Positions 1 through 10,902 of a DNA stretch of 64,000 nucleotides are shown here, piece after piece. This DNA is from Eleusine coracana subsp. coracana (taxonomy: Eukaryota; Streptophyta; Magnoliopsida; Poales; Poaceae): assembly GCA_032690845.1 (NCBI GenBank), contig CM064432.1:55736071-55800070 (forward strand). The letters run 5' to 3'. Position numbers and translations under genes: made by a program. The notes beneath the pieces are model-generated. The model searched no databases, had not been told where the DNA came from, and saw nothing but the letters and a program-made list of their open reading frames with translations. Within the stretch, counting starts at the first letter, position 1. Every line of letters begins with the position of its first letter.

Positions 1-318
1 TGGTCCAACGAGGATTAGGGGAAGGCGCCATCCTTCCAAGACCTCGGGAAAAAATCATGAGCATTCCTTGACCCTCTCTTTACTATTCTGCAATTGTGTG
101 CTCTAGTGAGTAGGGTGAATTGTGGCTTGCATATGCTAGTGTGTTTGGCTTTCGCGCTTTATCTTATCATGAAAACTAGCATGTGTTGGGTCTTGGCCTA
201 CTAGAATTGTTTAGGTTGCTTCTCTTGTTAGATTCAAGTAGTGGAAATTGAAGTAATTGGATTCGTGAGTGGCTTACCGATTCACCCCCCCCCCTCTCGG
301 TACGCCTTTGTCCTTACA
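1..318 (+). mobile_element. 3' part of the left LTR of copia element A (cut by window edge)
   Basis: These bases match 12216-12534, the end of the complete LTR further right, with about seven differences in 318 positions. The end is defined by the terminal tccttaca followed two bases later by a primer-binding site. It contains a C-run of about ten bases just before the end. The U3 and R parts lie outside the window. Confidence 0.9.
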
Positions 319-320
319 AG

Positions 321-332
321 TGGTATCAGAGG
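321..332 (+). promoter_or_regulatory. Primer-binding site of copia element A
   Basis: The bases tggtatcagagg match the usual primer site for initiator methionine tRNA (tggtatcagagc) except at the last base. The copy at 12537 has the canonical base, so this copy appears mutated. It starts two bases after the LTR end, as expected for minus-strand DNA priming. Confidence 0.88.
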
Positions 333-370
333 CAAGTGATCATCTTTGAGGCTCACCGCCTTGAGTAAGG

Positions 371-2391
371 ATGCCAGGACTAGTAGGGAATATTCCTATA
401 TTCGATGAGGAGGACTATGCTTATTGGAAGGCTCACATGCAAGCCTACCTTCAGTCCCTTGATCCAGAGATATGGTCAGTCACTCACGAGTCCGTTGCGG
501 ATGTGAACCTACTTGAGCCTAATTATGTTAAGTGTAATGCTAAGGCCAAGAATGCTCTATTTGCTTGCATCTCTAACGATGTTTTTGCTCAGTTGGATGC
601 TAGTTCCTCAGCACATGTTATCTGGACTGAGATTCAGGGGCTCCATGAGGGCACCGGTGATGTCAAAGAGGTAAGATACTATGTGTTGAAGAACAGTATG
701 ATAACTTCACTAGATTGCCACATGAGAGAGCTAACACTGTCTATTCTCGTTTTCATATACTAGTGGAGGAGATCAATGCACTTGGGGATTATTTCAGGAT
801 GAAGCCCGTTGAGGTGATATGAAGATTCTTGAGGCTATTCAAGGACCCCAAGTATGAGTCTATCATCACCTTCATCTTGAAAGGTGACCTCAAGACCAAG
901 ACCATGAAGGATGTACTTGGCAAGATCACCGCCTTCGAGAGCTACCAATTGGGGATGGATGATCCTCAACCATCCAACCTTGCTCTACCGGCTGACAAGC
1001 AAGAATCTAGCAAGAGCAAGAAGAACAAGAAGAAGGTGATCATTGAGGATGACGATGAAGAGGATGATGATGAAGGTGACTTGACCGAGGACTTGGCTCT
1101 TCTCATGAAGAAGATGAAGAACTTCAAGAATAAGTTTGCTTCCAAGTCAAGGGGCAAGTGCTTCAATTGTGGCTCAAAGAATCACTTTGTTCGAGAGTGT
1201 CCAAAGCCCAAGAAAGAAGCATTCAAGTCACAAGATTCAAGTGAAGAAGAAGAAGATGACCCTAAGGCCAAGCAAAAGAAGAAGAGGTACTTCAACAAGG
1301 ACAAGAGCAAAGGCAAAGGCAAAGCTCAAGACTACAAGAAGAAGTTCTCTCGCAAGGCCCTTGTTGGAGAGTGGACAAGCGACAACTCAAGTGATGAGTC
1401 CTCTTCCTCAAGTGATGAAGAAGTGGTCGGCCTAGCCATGATCAAGACCACACCTCCACGAGCTCTTCCTTCACCTCCCACGTGCCTCATGGCCACGAGC
1501 CAACTTGGGGAGAGTGAGGATAAGAGCAGCGATAATAGCGATGATGAGAAGCACACGTGTGCCGAGTTGTGGAGTATGCTTGAGCAAGCCCGCGACATCA
1601 CCATCAAGAAATCCAAAATGTTGGAGGTGATAAGAAAAGAGTTTAAGTTGGCTAAGGACTGTGTAGTTGACCTTGAGAGTGAGCTCAAGGACCTTGTCAT
1701 ATCTCATGAGGCCCTAAACAAGAGTTATGACAAACTCAAGGGTGATCATGTAGAGATTTATAAGAAGTACAAGGCCCTTGAGATCACTTACAAGGCCATC
1801 AACATTGAGGATCATGCCTCTCCCTCCTCTAGTTCACCTAAGAGTGATGCTTCTACTATGTGTGATGAACTAACAACCTCGGTTTAGGTTTCTTCTCTTG
1901 AGCCATTTGTTTTAAAGGAATATCACAAGCTCAAGGAAGAGAGGAAGATGGTGATGGATCGCTTTGAGAGGCTCACACGTGGTAGAGCCATCCACAAGGA
2001 GATTCTTAGGAGAAACCTTGTGAACAATGTCTCCCACCGGGGACTTGGCTCATATCCCGTCGCCATCGACATCATAGGGACAAGTGATTCCATCCCCGCA
2101 TAGATCAAACCCCTTCTCGCCGATGATTACTATTATGAGAGGTGTTGTAAGGATGGCCACGCCACCAAGAATTGTCCCATGGTGAGAAGTTCCATTGTTT
2201 TGCCTAACGCTAACTTGTTCCATGAGAACACACATTTCAAGCTTTTTAGGAACAAGGATGGCAAGGTGAAAGCTAAGGCCTTGGGACCACCAAACAAGAA
2301 GAGGAAGGTCAAGAGCATATGGGTGCCTAAGTGCATTGTTGATCTTGAGAGATTGGCTACGTACAAGTGGGTGCCCAAGAACAAGACCTAG
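371..2391 (+). pseudogene. gag: Copia gag polyprotein, disrupted
   Basis: This is the capsid/nucleocapsid gene of a copia element. The start at 371 follows the primer site by 38 bases and begins MPGLVGNIPIFDEEDYAYWK, a typical gag N-terminus containing the YxxWK pattern. The first frame closes at 763. Homologous sequence continues in another frame, so there is a frameshift near 710-720. An in-frame TGA near 820 precedes the next open stretch (829-1887). That stretch has a lysine/acidic linker and a zinc knuckle at residues 111-124 (CFNC, then H and C with CX2CX4HX4C spacing, bases 1159-1200), followed by a Ser/Asp-rich region and a coiled-coil-like segment. A degenerate second cysteine motif lies near 2140-2175, and an open piece at 2179-2391 ends in a WVPK-type tail. 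It is a pseudogene with at least one frameshift and two stops. Confidence 0.85.
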
Positions 2392-3480
2392 ATAGTGGTG
2401 GTGGTGGATCGAGCGCTTTCATGAAGACCATGTGAAGTACACCACAAGTGACATGGACCTCAACGACCTATCTACTCATAAGGGAAGTAACCGTGTTTGT
2501 TCTTGGTAGTTGTAGTGTGTTTTTCTTTCTCTTGCATTGCATGGTAATTAGGACTCCTTTGTGACTAGTATGCCTTGCATCTATGCATGTGTAAATAACT
2601 AAAAGAAAAACACATAAAAACTAGTCAATGTCTAACCCATCCAAGATAGCTATAAGCAAGGGGGAGTGCTTGAGATGGTGGTTTAACTTCTCTCAAGGCA
2701 AGGGCATGGCTTATAGTGAGTAAGCTTGGGAGGGGTTCAAACTTGACATTGTTAGGTTTCCTTTGTGTCTTGTTTTTAACATTTCTTGAATCCACATGGC
2801 ATGTTTACTTTCATTGCATATGTAAAATGCTTCTTCCATGCGTCATATAGGAAACACAAAGAAGGCTTGACCCACTTGGAGATATTTGTGTCTCATGCTC
2901 TATATGAGATTACATCTCCATAAGTGTGACCAAAGGAAAGGATTGTGCTTCATGCCCATTGAGCAAGCTCTTATGAACTACGAGGTTAAATCTACTCACG
3001 CGGTTCATGGACTAAGGCTCATACATAACCTTTTTTGTTCTTATTTGCCTTGGTTCTTATTTGCTTGATTCTTCATTTGGCATTTGCAAAAATTATAAGG
3101 CCATAGAGTGTCACTATTTGAAAATGAGTGTTTGAGAGTTCCCTCTATATTCCAAGTGCAGTGTTTAGTGAGGACACTTGGAAAATGGAGAAATTCCATG
3201 TTTCAGCAAAATTCTTGTAGTGACCGTACAGTTCGATCACTGGACTGTACAGTCCGGTCAGTGGCACTAAGCACAGTGCCTAGGGGGAGTCTGGTTATAG
3301 AGATCGGACAGTGCGGTCTTAGAGACCGTACTGTTCGGTCTGCTCAAAGGACAACAGACCCTAAACTGACCGGACAGTCCAGTCTAGAGACCGTACCATC
3401 CGATCATTTTGATTGATCGCGTGAAGCAACTGAAATCTATGACCATTGATCCGTCCTTCAGTTGATCTAGGCCGTTCATC
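2392..3480 (+). mobile_element. Element A region after gag; pol absent
   Basis: No protease, integrase or reverse transcriptase motif is visible in any frame. Bases 2940-3030 resemble 36836-36920, which lie downstream of pol in element B (shared wording such as cttcatgcccattgagc). Sequence equivalent to the region after pol therefore follows gag almost directly, which I infer reflects loss of the whole pol gene. Polypurine runs of the type agggggag occur at about 2660 and 3280. Confidence 0.65.
3220..3410 (+). repeat. Cluster of CGG/CCG palindromic motifs
   Basis: At least six imperfect palindromes built on gaccg...cggtc occur here, for example around 3228, 3246, 3303, 3325 and 3370. They are the same motif family as in the U3 parts of the copia LTRs at 11480-11670, 30010-30235 and 38195-38430. 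The segment may be a remnant of U3 sequence lying inside element A. Confidence 0.55.
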
Positions 3481-4380
3481 AAGATTTGACCTAGGTCAAA
3501 ATTGAGTCAGCTCTTTTGGTCTCTTCCCCGTTCCACCCCCGACGTCGAGTCCTCGTTCTCGCCTCGCTCACATCGTTGCCGCCATCTCCCCGTCGACGAC
3601 TCCACCTCGCCGTTGCTGACCAGCGCTGACGACTCCACCGCACCCGTGCTGCTCCTGCTCGCCCTCACCCTCGCCACCGCACGTGCCCGCGCACCACCTC
3701 ATGCAGCCGCCAGCCGCAACCGCCGCTCGCCCTTCGCCGCTCGCCGCTAGCCTCCGCCGCCGCCCTATGCTTCGCGTGCGCGCACAAGTTCCATACCCAT
3801 CGAGCTCTCCCCCGCACACGCGCATAGCCGAACTCTACCCCTATCGATTGCTAGGGCAAGTGTTGCCTTCCACCTCCATTGCCGGTGATCAAAACCTCAC
3901 CTTTTTAGGTGATCGGCTGCGAGCACTCCTTAGGTTTGACGTTTCCTCTCCGGGGTATTGATACTATTCTCCCATTCATCGTTTATGCCCTATATTTTAA
4001 GTAGGTAGCTTCAATTGATGCAATCAAATTAATTGTCCATAATTAGTTGCATTGATTAGCTAATTAACTCAACCTAGAATGCAATTAAATTCATTGATTA
4101 TCTATTAATTGCATATCTAGGGTTATCTCCTGTCTAGTCTACTGTTATATTTTATTGCCATCTTTTAACTGTACACTAGATGACTCGCACCAGCCACTCA
4201 TAGTCGATGATCACTGTTGTTACTTTGCATATTTGCCTAGTGATGATGTCCTTCATTCAGTGCTAGGATTTCTATTGCGCATTCTTTCCTAGCAATGCTT
4301 TGCTTGTAGATGTACTAGGATTCTATGCTCATCTTGTCTATACCTATGTGCGTGCAGTGATAGCAGAGCAGTCAGCAGAG
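3481..4380. other. GC-rich leader-like segment, then AT-rich spacer, no recognised gene
   Basis: Bases 3520-3960 are GC-rich and open in several overlapping frames on both strands. The translations are Pro/Ala/Arg-rich and match nothing I know, as expected for a leader or captured exon rather than a protein. Bases 3960-4380 are AT-rich with repeated ttaattgca-type words. The segment leads into the start codon at 4381, so it may be the leader of that ORF. Confidence 0.4.
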
Positions 4381-4543
4381 ATGGCGGGATCAGGTCAGGA
4401 TAAGGGAAAGGGGAAGATGCTTGAGAAGCCTAAGAGCAAGAAGAGACAGAGGTTGGACCCAGAGTCTGAGAGAGCCAGGACAGTTGCTAGGCACCTAGAG
4501 GCCATGGAGCAATCTCACAGGACACCTGGCTCATGTTTGATCA
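4381..4543 (+). pseudogene. N-terminal piece of an unidentified retroelement ORF (continues at 8175)
   Basis: The frame starts at 4381 with MAGSGQDKGKGKMLEKPKSK, a lysine-rich N-terminus, and stays open until it runs into a solo LTR at 4544. The five bases at the junction are duplicated on the far side at 8170-8174, so the reading continues at 8175. I do not recognise the family. ORFs with a basic head and a conserved middle domain followed by a Gln/Ser/Pro-rich tail occur in non-autonomous grass retroelements, and this looks like one of those. Confidence 0.5.
4539..4543. repeat. Target site duplication gatca, left copy
   Basis: The five bases gatca directly precede the LTR starting at 4544 and are repeated exactly at 8170-8174. 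A perfect 5-bp duplication is the normal integrase footprint of an LTR retrotransposon. Confidence 0.9.
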
Positions 4544-4580
4544 TGTCACACCCCAAAATTTCAAATTTTGGTTTGTGACC
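4544..4580. repeat. Foldback at the start of the solo LTR
   Basis: A perfect 9-bp inverted repeat, ccaaaattt and aaattttgg with a single-base centre, lies at 4552-4570. Pairing extends outward imperfectly through gtcaca and tgtgac. The LTR therefore begins with a potential hairpin. Confidence 0.6.
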
Positions 4581-5320
4581 CAATTCCACTAAATTTCAAC
4601 ATTTTTATAATAGATTAAAATTTTATTATAAATTAATTATAGAATTATAATTTATTTTAGGCAAAAGTGCTATTTTCTAAATTAAATAAATTAATTTAGG
4701 TTATTAATATTTGGTATGTTGCATTCATGCTGGAGTAGTATTCAAGTAGGTGTTTTTATTTGCATGTAAAACAATTTTAAAATTCGACTAGAAATCGATT
4801 TAGATTTAATTTAAACCAGAAATTAGAAAAGAATTTTGAAAAGGATTTTGAAAAGAAAAGAAAAGGAGTTTTCCTCGTCTCTGGGCCAATTTCTCCCTTC
4901 TGGGCCCATCTCCTTCCCTCATTTTCTCTCTGTTTCGGCATTGGGCCAACTCTCTCCTGGCAGCCCACTTTCCTCCCCTTTTTCCTTCTCTTTTCGGCCT
5001 GCGGCCCCGCCCGGCCCAGCTCGCAGAGCAGCGCAGCCCGGCTCTCGGCCAGCCCAGCAGCACCCCCACTGGCCCTCGCGCCTGCCCCGGCCAACTCGCT
5101 CGCACGGCCCAGCCCGTGCGCCTCGCAGCCCAGCTCCCCACCCGCAGCCGCTGACACCCTGACCCCACCTGTCATCCCTCTTCTCCAGCCTCTCTTCACT
5201 CTCTCGATCGAAGCCGATCGGAAACTGCCGCTGACCGCCGTTTCCCCTCCTCTCCGTATCGATTCGCCGTGCCGAACGCACCCCCACGTCTCGCCACTTC
5301 CCCTTCCCCACTTCTCACCC

Positions 5321-5398
5321 TTAAATGCGCACTCCCGCGCACTCACGCCCATCAATGGCTTAAACGCGCACTCCCGCGCACTCACGCCCATCAATGGC
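5321..5398. repeat. 39-bp tandem duplication inside solo LTR 1
   Basis: Two adjacent 39-base units, 5321-5359 and 5360-5398, differ by one base (ttaaatgcgc versus ttaaacgcgc). They lie upstream of the TATA-like site at 5461. Confidence 0.9.
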
Positions 5399-5460
5399 CA
5401 CCGGTGGCCATTGATTTGCGCCGAGCTTGAGCCCGCTCGCCTCCTCTTCCTCTCTCCCCC

Positions 5461-5467
5461 TATACAA
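5461..5467 (+). promoter_or_regulatory. TATA-like box of solo LTR 1
   Basis: TATACAA follows a pyrimidine-rich stretch and precedes a GC-rich leader-like region. Its place within the LTR fits the U3/R boundary. The second long solo LTR has a better TATA box at an equivalent place (21730). Confidence 0.4.
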
Positions 5468-5919
5468 CCCCCTCGGCACTGCACTTCACCGCCGCCTCTT
5501 TCCTACTTCTCCCCACCGCTCGCAACCTCCCGAAACCCCTCCCCGTCGAGCTCTGCCGAGCGTCGCCGGAATCCCTCGCCGTTGAACCTCCTGGAGCACC
5601 TCCCCGGCTGCGCGATACCCCCAGTAAGGATCGCCTCTCTCCCCTCTCCCTCCCCGATCTCTTGCGGCGAGGATTAGACCACCGGAGGACCATTCCGACC
5701 GATCTCCGGCGAGGTCCCCGCCACCGCCCACATTCGAACCCCTCGATGTCGTCCATCTTGAAACCAAGGGCCGAGATTAGAAACCCCTGAAGGGGTATGA
5801 ACCGGTCCATCATGGACTGTGGACCATCGGGTCAACGCCGGTCCACAGGACCTGTAGACCCTGTCCATCGGTTTTGGATTTATTTTAATCAGAGAAATTC
5901 CAGGAAATTGTCCTTTTGC

Positions 5920-6600
5920 ACCTAGGCCCCTGATCTTTAACTTAATTAGATTTTAACCCCAATCTTTTTGCAGAACCTTTGGTAATTTATGTTGTAGCCC
6001 CTGGACTTTTGATAAATATTATTTTAGCCCTAGAATTTTATAGAAACCCCCCTGAACTTATTTTTAATTATAATTTCAACCCTGTTTTTTTACACTTAGG
6101 CCCCTGTACTTAAATAAAATTATGTTTAAGTCCTAAAATTTTGTAAAAACAACCTTATACTTCTTGGTAATTATTTTTCAGTCCTAATATTTTACACTTT
6201 AGTCCCTATAATTTTATAGAATTGCAAATAGGTCCCTGATTTTTATTAAAACTATATTTAAGACCTAATTTTTATCCAGAACCTTTATTTAATTATTTTT
6301 AGGCCCCTGAAATTGTTTTAGCACTATAATTTTTACAGAAAAGCCCCTAGCCTCTTCCTAAATTATATTTTAGCCCCTGAATTTTATAAAAACACCCCTG
6401 TACTTATTTCGAATTATATTCTAGCCCTGTCTTTTTACACTTTAGTCTCTAAACTTTTTATAAATTACATTTTAGTCCCTAAACTTTTAGTAAACTATAT
6501 TTTGACCCTGTTAATTTACAATTAAGTCCTTGTACTTTTCTAAAATTACTTTTTGATCCATAAACCTATTTGTTTTTACCATTTTAGCCCTAAAACTTCA
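5920..6600. repeat. Degenerate short repeats of tttagcccctgaa type
   Basis: A loose array of about 15-20 units alternates a purine/cytosine block (agcccctga, agtccctaa) with an AT-rich block (tttttataaaa). Spacing is roughly 30-45 bases and no unit is exact. A similar but shorter array lies in the other long solo LTR at about 22250-22470. Confidence 0.6.
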
Positions 6601-8169
6601 AACCTTCATAACTTTTCAGCCGTAACCCAGATTTAAGTAATTCTTGTGCTCACGCGATCGTAGAAATGCATACTATCTTTTGAAATTGCTTTTAAAGTAC
6701 TTTATTATTGTTTGGTGTACTGTTTCTTAGTTTGTTTATATGATTGTGTGCATGTTGTGCCTGCGTGACGTTAATTAGAGAACATGTTGTTCCTGGAATC
6801 GCAAGAGCATGAATTGAAGACTTGAGCAGCAACATCCGTTTCCAGGCAAGTGTCCTTGATGCATCTTGTACCTATTATAACATTTATTGTAGAATTGCAT
6901 GCTTGAGTCAAATGAATGGGTACCTATTGTTAGGGTTTCCCTAGTATTGCTTTATCCGTTTCCTTGTCGCCATGAACTCGTTGGTTGGTTGTGATTAGAT
7001 AATGCTTAGGTTGCTTGTGGGATGTTGGGTTAATACTAATCTTGATTAAGGAACTATGTCACTTTATGGGTGGAATGCTAATTTATGTTAGCAACATGGA
7101 CTTAGGGATCTATGCAAGCCGGATGGAATGGATGTGGTGCCGTGGGGACATGGTTGGTGGTGGTAGGCTTGTTGTAGATCCTAGGACCTGGTTCTTGGAG
7201 CGGTAACCCAAGACAACAGTGCCATCACAAGGCTGCTATGGAACAGCTTGGCTGATTAATTAGGAGTTCTCCCAGTGTTGGTGCAACATTTTGGTGGAGC
7301 GGGAATAGAAGTCAAGAGGACTGTCCTTGTATCCGAATGGCTCAAGAGGGGGCTCCTGGGGTGATGAGCTGCTTAGTGATGGGCTATCACTTATGGACGG
7401 GAGTGGAACCTTAGTGGCTAGCATGTATTGGGAGACCCTTTGTAAAGCCTCATAGTGATCTCCTGGCTGCACACCTAAGGAAGTGTGCTAGTGCTTGGCC
7501 GGCATGGCAACATGGAGACTTTAGTCCACCTGGCAACAGGGGATAAAATCACGACTTGTGGGTAAAGTGGTACAAACTCTGCAGAGTATCAAACTATCAT
7601 GATAGCCATGCTCACAGTCAAGAGCGGCCTGGAATCCTCACAAGATTAATTGGTTATGAGTTGGAATGGTTGGGAATGGTTGGATGATGGATGGGATTGG
7701 TTTGGATAATAACCTATGGGTTAATGGTTGGGATAACCCCACTTAGTAATTAGGATGCATAGAAAATTAAAAGCTCATGCAATAAACAACTATAAGCCTT
7801 CCTTTTCTTTAGCCCCATGTCATCTTTTCCCCCACTTGCTGAGTACGGCACGTACTCACCCTTGCTATATCCCACATTGCTGCTCAGCTATAGGAGAATG
7901 AAGGTACAACTATGAAGACGATGGAGGAGTCTAGGCATGCGGTCTTCCGGCCGACTTCCTGTGGGAGCTGAAGGACGCCAACGCTTAGTTTATATTCTGC
8001 TACAATGTAATCTTTTTCTTTTGACCTACGGGTCACTCTTGTAATAATATTATTGTTTTAATAAAGATATTATTCTTTTATCATGCTAATTGTCATGTGT
8101 GCGTGAAAACTTGATCCTGGACATGCATAAAGATGCATTCGGTTTCGGTCGTTGGAACCGGGTGTAACA

Positions 8170-8174
8170 GATCA
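8170..8174. repeat. Target site duplication gatca, right copy
   Basis: This is the exact repeat of 4539-4543, immediately after the terminal aca of the solo LTR. Confidence 0.9.
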
Positions 8175-10400
8175 TCAGCCCACCAGCTGAGGGTCCGGGT
8201 CTCAAGAGGAGCACCAGACAGAGGACTACACCTTTGGCAGTCGGAGTTGTACCATCGCTGTGGCTGCAGTGTACTCCGACTCCTCCAGGCAGTAGCAAGA
8301 GGAGCTAGAGGAGGAGACCTCAGAGTCAATATCTGAGGAGGAGCTCAAGGAGACTGAGCAGACTATTCCCCAGAGGACAGCTCACCGGACAGGAGACTCG
8401 CAGTGCACCTGTGCAGTGTGCACCAGGAGGCTGCAGAGACTAGTACAGGCAGCTAGAGAGCCGGATATACTTAAGGTTCCTGCAAAGGACCTTAAGCTGC
8501 TACGTCTGGTTCCCTTTGAGTAGTGGGTTCCAGTCACTAGGGATCCCGCTGCTGGAGAGAGGTACTGAATATCGCTCAAGAGGAGGATTGGAGAGGGACT
8601 GAGACGATGTCTGGCCGTGAGGGCAGAGACAAGACGTTTGTGCCGTAGCAATACACGACCTACGAGGCCATGAGGAGGGCCACCGACATTGACATGGAGC
8701 AGTACTTCTCGTACTTACCAGGGCTAGCAGAGCTAGTTACTGCTGCTTTCAGGTTCAGAGAGGATATAGTGCTTGAGTTCTATGCTACACTGTGGATAGC
8801 CAGGTAGCGCTCTGAGTTTTGGTATTTGTTCAGAGGGCAGCCACAACGTGTTGCTAGAGACGTCTGATAGCCAACCTAGGATTTCTTGCTTCAGACTTCT
8901 GGCTCTATAGGAGTGCCTACCCCTCTCTTGAGCCACCTCGCAGACCACAGGCAGGGAGACTACCTACTGATGAGATGGTGTTGATTGCCTTTCCACTAAC
9001 TCACACACCTGGTTTGAACAGAGGCCCTGTGAGACTCACTACAGAGGCCAAGGTGGTGAGAGCGATAGTCACCAGGACTATCATCCATAGGTCTGGTTAT
9101 AGAGAGGAGTTCATTTTACTACACCAGTGGGCTATAGCAGCACTTCTCAGCAGGTAGCAGTTTGACTTAGCATATTTGCTAATTGGAGAGATGGAGGAGG
9201 TGATCTCAGAGAGGGTTGGAGGACGTCATTTGGTCTATGGTCCATATATCTGCTAACTCTTGAGGAGGATGTGTCTAGTAACGGAGGAGCAGTACAAGGC
9301 GTTCCCTGAGGTGACCACTAGCTACGCACCTCAAGTCCCCAGGGGATCATAGTCAGCCTCCAACCAGCCAGAGATGGTGGTTCCTGAGTCAGCCAGTATA
9401 GGAGCACCTCCCCAGCCGACAGGTTCACAGTCTGAGGATGTTGTCACTGTGACAGCACTTGCAGGACAGCTGGGAGAGTTCATTCATAGTGTGTCAGAGG
9501 GCAGACGCCAGATGATGGAGGTCATCAGAGGACAGGCAGAGCTTCAGAGACAGAAGATGACACTTGTCTCCGCCCTGATGACATAGATGGCTGAGATGAC
9601 ACAGAGACAGGCAAGACAATAGCCAGGACCTTCAGCACCGCCTTAGTACCAACAGCTGCCTACTCAGCCGGGACTCTTCACTGCTTTGATGACAGCTCAG
9701 TCCAGTGGGTTATCTCTCTCAGGGGTTCTACCGACAGGGGGAGCAGGACAGACACTTCCTACAGCTCAGTTCTCCCCTATGTCAGCATTCTCCATGTTTG
9801 CGCTGTTCGTCTCACCTTCTCACTCATCGATCTCGTAGATGGTAGGACCCTCTAGCTCCCAGCACTTACCAGTCAGGAGTCTGTTCTCAGACATTGTGCA
9901 CACTACCCGTGCAGACTCCCAGACCGCCCCAGAGTCAGCTACAGCTACAGCTCCCCTTCCTACTGCTACAGTCAGCTTGCTCACTCCTCAGGTAGCAGAG
10001 GATCTAGTTTGTGGAGGTTTCACTTAGCAGGACATGACAGATCTCATACTTCTCTAGACTTCAGCTCAGGAGACTGCCACAGTCACTCCAGCAGCACATG
10101 ATAGAAGGTCTGAGTCGCCTGTGGACATTGACTTCTTTGAGCAGTTGGATGCTCAGGCGGCATAGACTCAGAGGGCACAGCAGGATCCACCACAGGAGCA
10201 GCCCGGAGTAGAGCCTTCAGAGGACGTCGCTGCACCACTTCTTTCGACCACGAGCACGTAGATGTTCATCTTTTCCACTTTTTGGTGCTTGTTGCCAAAG
10301 GGGAGAAGAGTCCTAGGTCTAGCGGGAGTGGGAGTGTGATCCTGTGCGATCAAAAGTAGCTTGTATCTAGGGGGAGCATACATGTACATCGATTTTAGGA
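8175..10400 (+). pseudogene. Main part of the unidentified ORF in element A, with many stops
   Basis: Coding-like sequence resumes after the solo LTR. Recognisable stretches include an acidic Ser/Glu-rich part (8290-8380), a CTCAVC segment (about 8408), and a conserved-looking block at about 8660-8850 reading YEAMRRATDIDMEQYFSYLP and then a VLEFYATLWIA core. That core resembles unclassified ORFs of non-autonomous grass retroelements; I cannot name a domain. Gln/Ser/Pro-rich sequence follows from about 9360, and the end near 10260-10330 has a VAKG-like tail typical of copia elements with gggggag tracts. Many stops (such as TAG near 8520, 8806, 9156 and 9584) show it is dead. It occupies the place where pol would be expected. 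Confidence 0.5.
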
Positions 10401-10892
10401 GATAGATACATTTTGTTAGATATAGTTGGATCTTATTTTGATGAAGTTATTCGATGTTCATGGATTTTGATGAGTTATGATTTTCATTCGCTTGTGTTTG
10501 ACTCATTCTAATCTCACTTGGTTTATTCTCATATGCAGTGCCTTGTATTCATTAATTATCTTGTATGCATGTGTATGATATCATGATGATGATTGCTTGT
10601 TCTTAATTCTTATGCATTGCTATGCTAACTTGCTGCATCTCATCATTCATGTCTTGCATTGCATGTCCTCATGCTTTCCTTCAATATATTGCCATGACAT
10701 GCATGCATATTTCATCTAGAGTGTGCTTTTCTCTCTTTTCCTTGTATCTCTAGATGATGCTTGATTGAGTAGGACCTTATGCGTCTCTCTCATATGTTGT
10801 TATGGTTCCTCTCAATCTTTATGTAGCTCTTTTAGCCCGGTTGTTTATTGATCAAGTTTTGATTAAGTAGTGGTTGTCATCAATCACCAAAA
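10401..10892 (+). mobile_element. Non-coding 3' region of element A
   Basis: AT-rich sequence with repeated tgcatg/cttgcat words, lacking an open frame. It ends in the polypurine tract next to the right LTR. Confidence 0.6.
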
Positions 10893-10902
10893 AGGGGGAG
10901 AT
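10891..10902 (+). promoter_or_regulatory. Polypurine tract of element A
   Basis: The run aaagggggagat lies directly before the LTR start at 10903 and is the expected plus-strand primer. The same tract precedes the right LTR of element B at about 37614-37625. Confidence 0.88.

Larger units (their letters stand above)
4544..8169 (+). mobile_element. Solo LTR, 3.6 kb, opening TGTCACACCC and ending GGGTGTAACA
   Basis: The 3626-base segment has matching inverted ends (TGTCACACCC and GGGTGTAACA, canonical TG...CA) and a perfect 5-bp target duplication. It contains no primer site, polypurine tract or pol gene. These features define a solo LTR left by recombination between the two LTRs of a full element. 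Layout: AT-rich start, GC-rich core (4900-5750), TATA-like TATACAA at 5461, degenerate AT-rich repeats (5920-6600), then an AT-rich 3' part ending near aataaagatatt at 8060. LTRs of this size and terminus are typical of the Del/Tekay group of Ty3-gypsy chromoviruses in grasses, but that family name is inference. The insertion splits the ORF that starts at 4381. Confidence 0.88.

Noticed and set aside
966..1700. Open frames on the minus strand and in a second plus frame across gag
   Set aside because: They are antisense or out-of-frame shadows of gag; the translations are low-complexity Ser/Leu or Lys/Arg runs.
4777..5868. Several long frames on both strands in the GC-rich core of solo LTR 1
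   Set aside because: Overlapping Gly/Arg- and Pro/Ala-rich translations arise from GC content; no domain, and the same happens in solo LTR 2.
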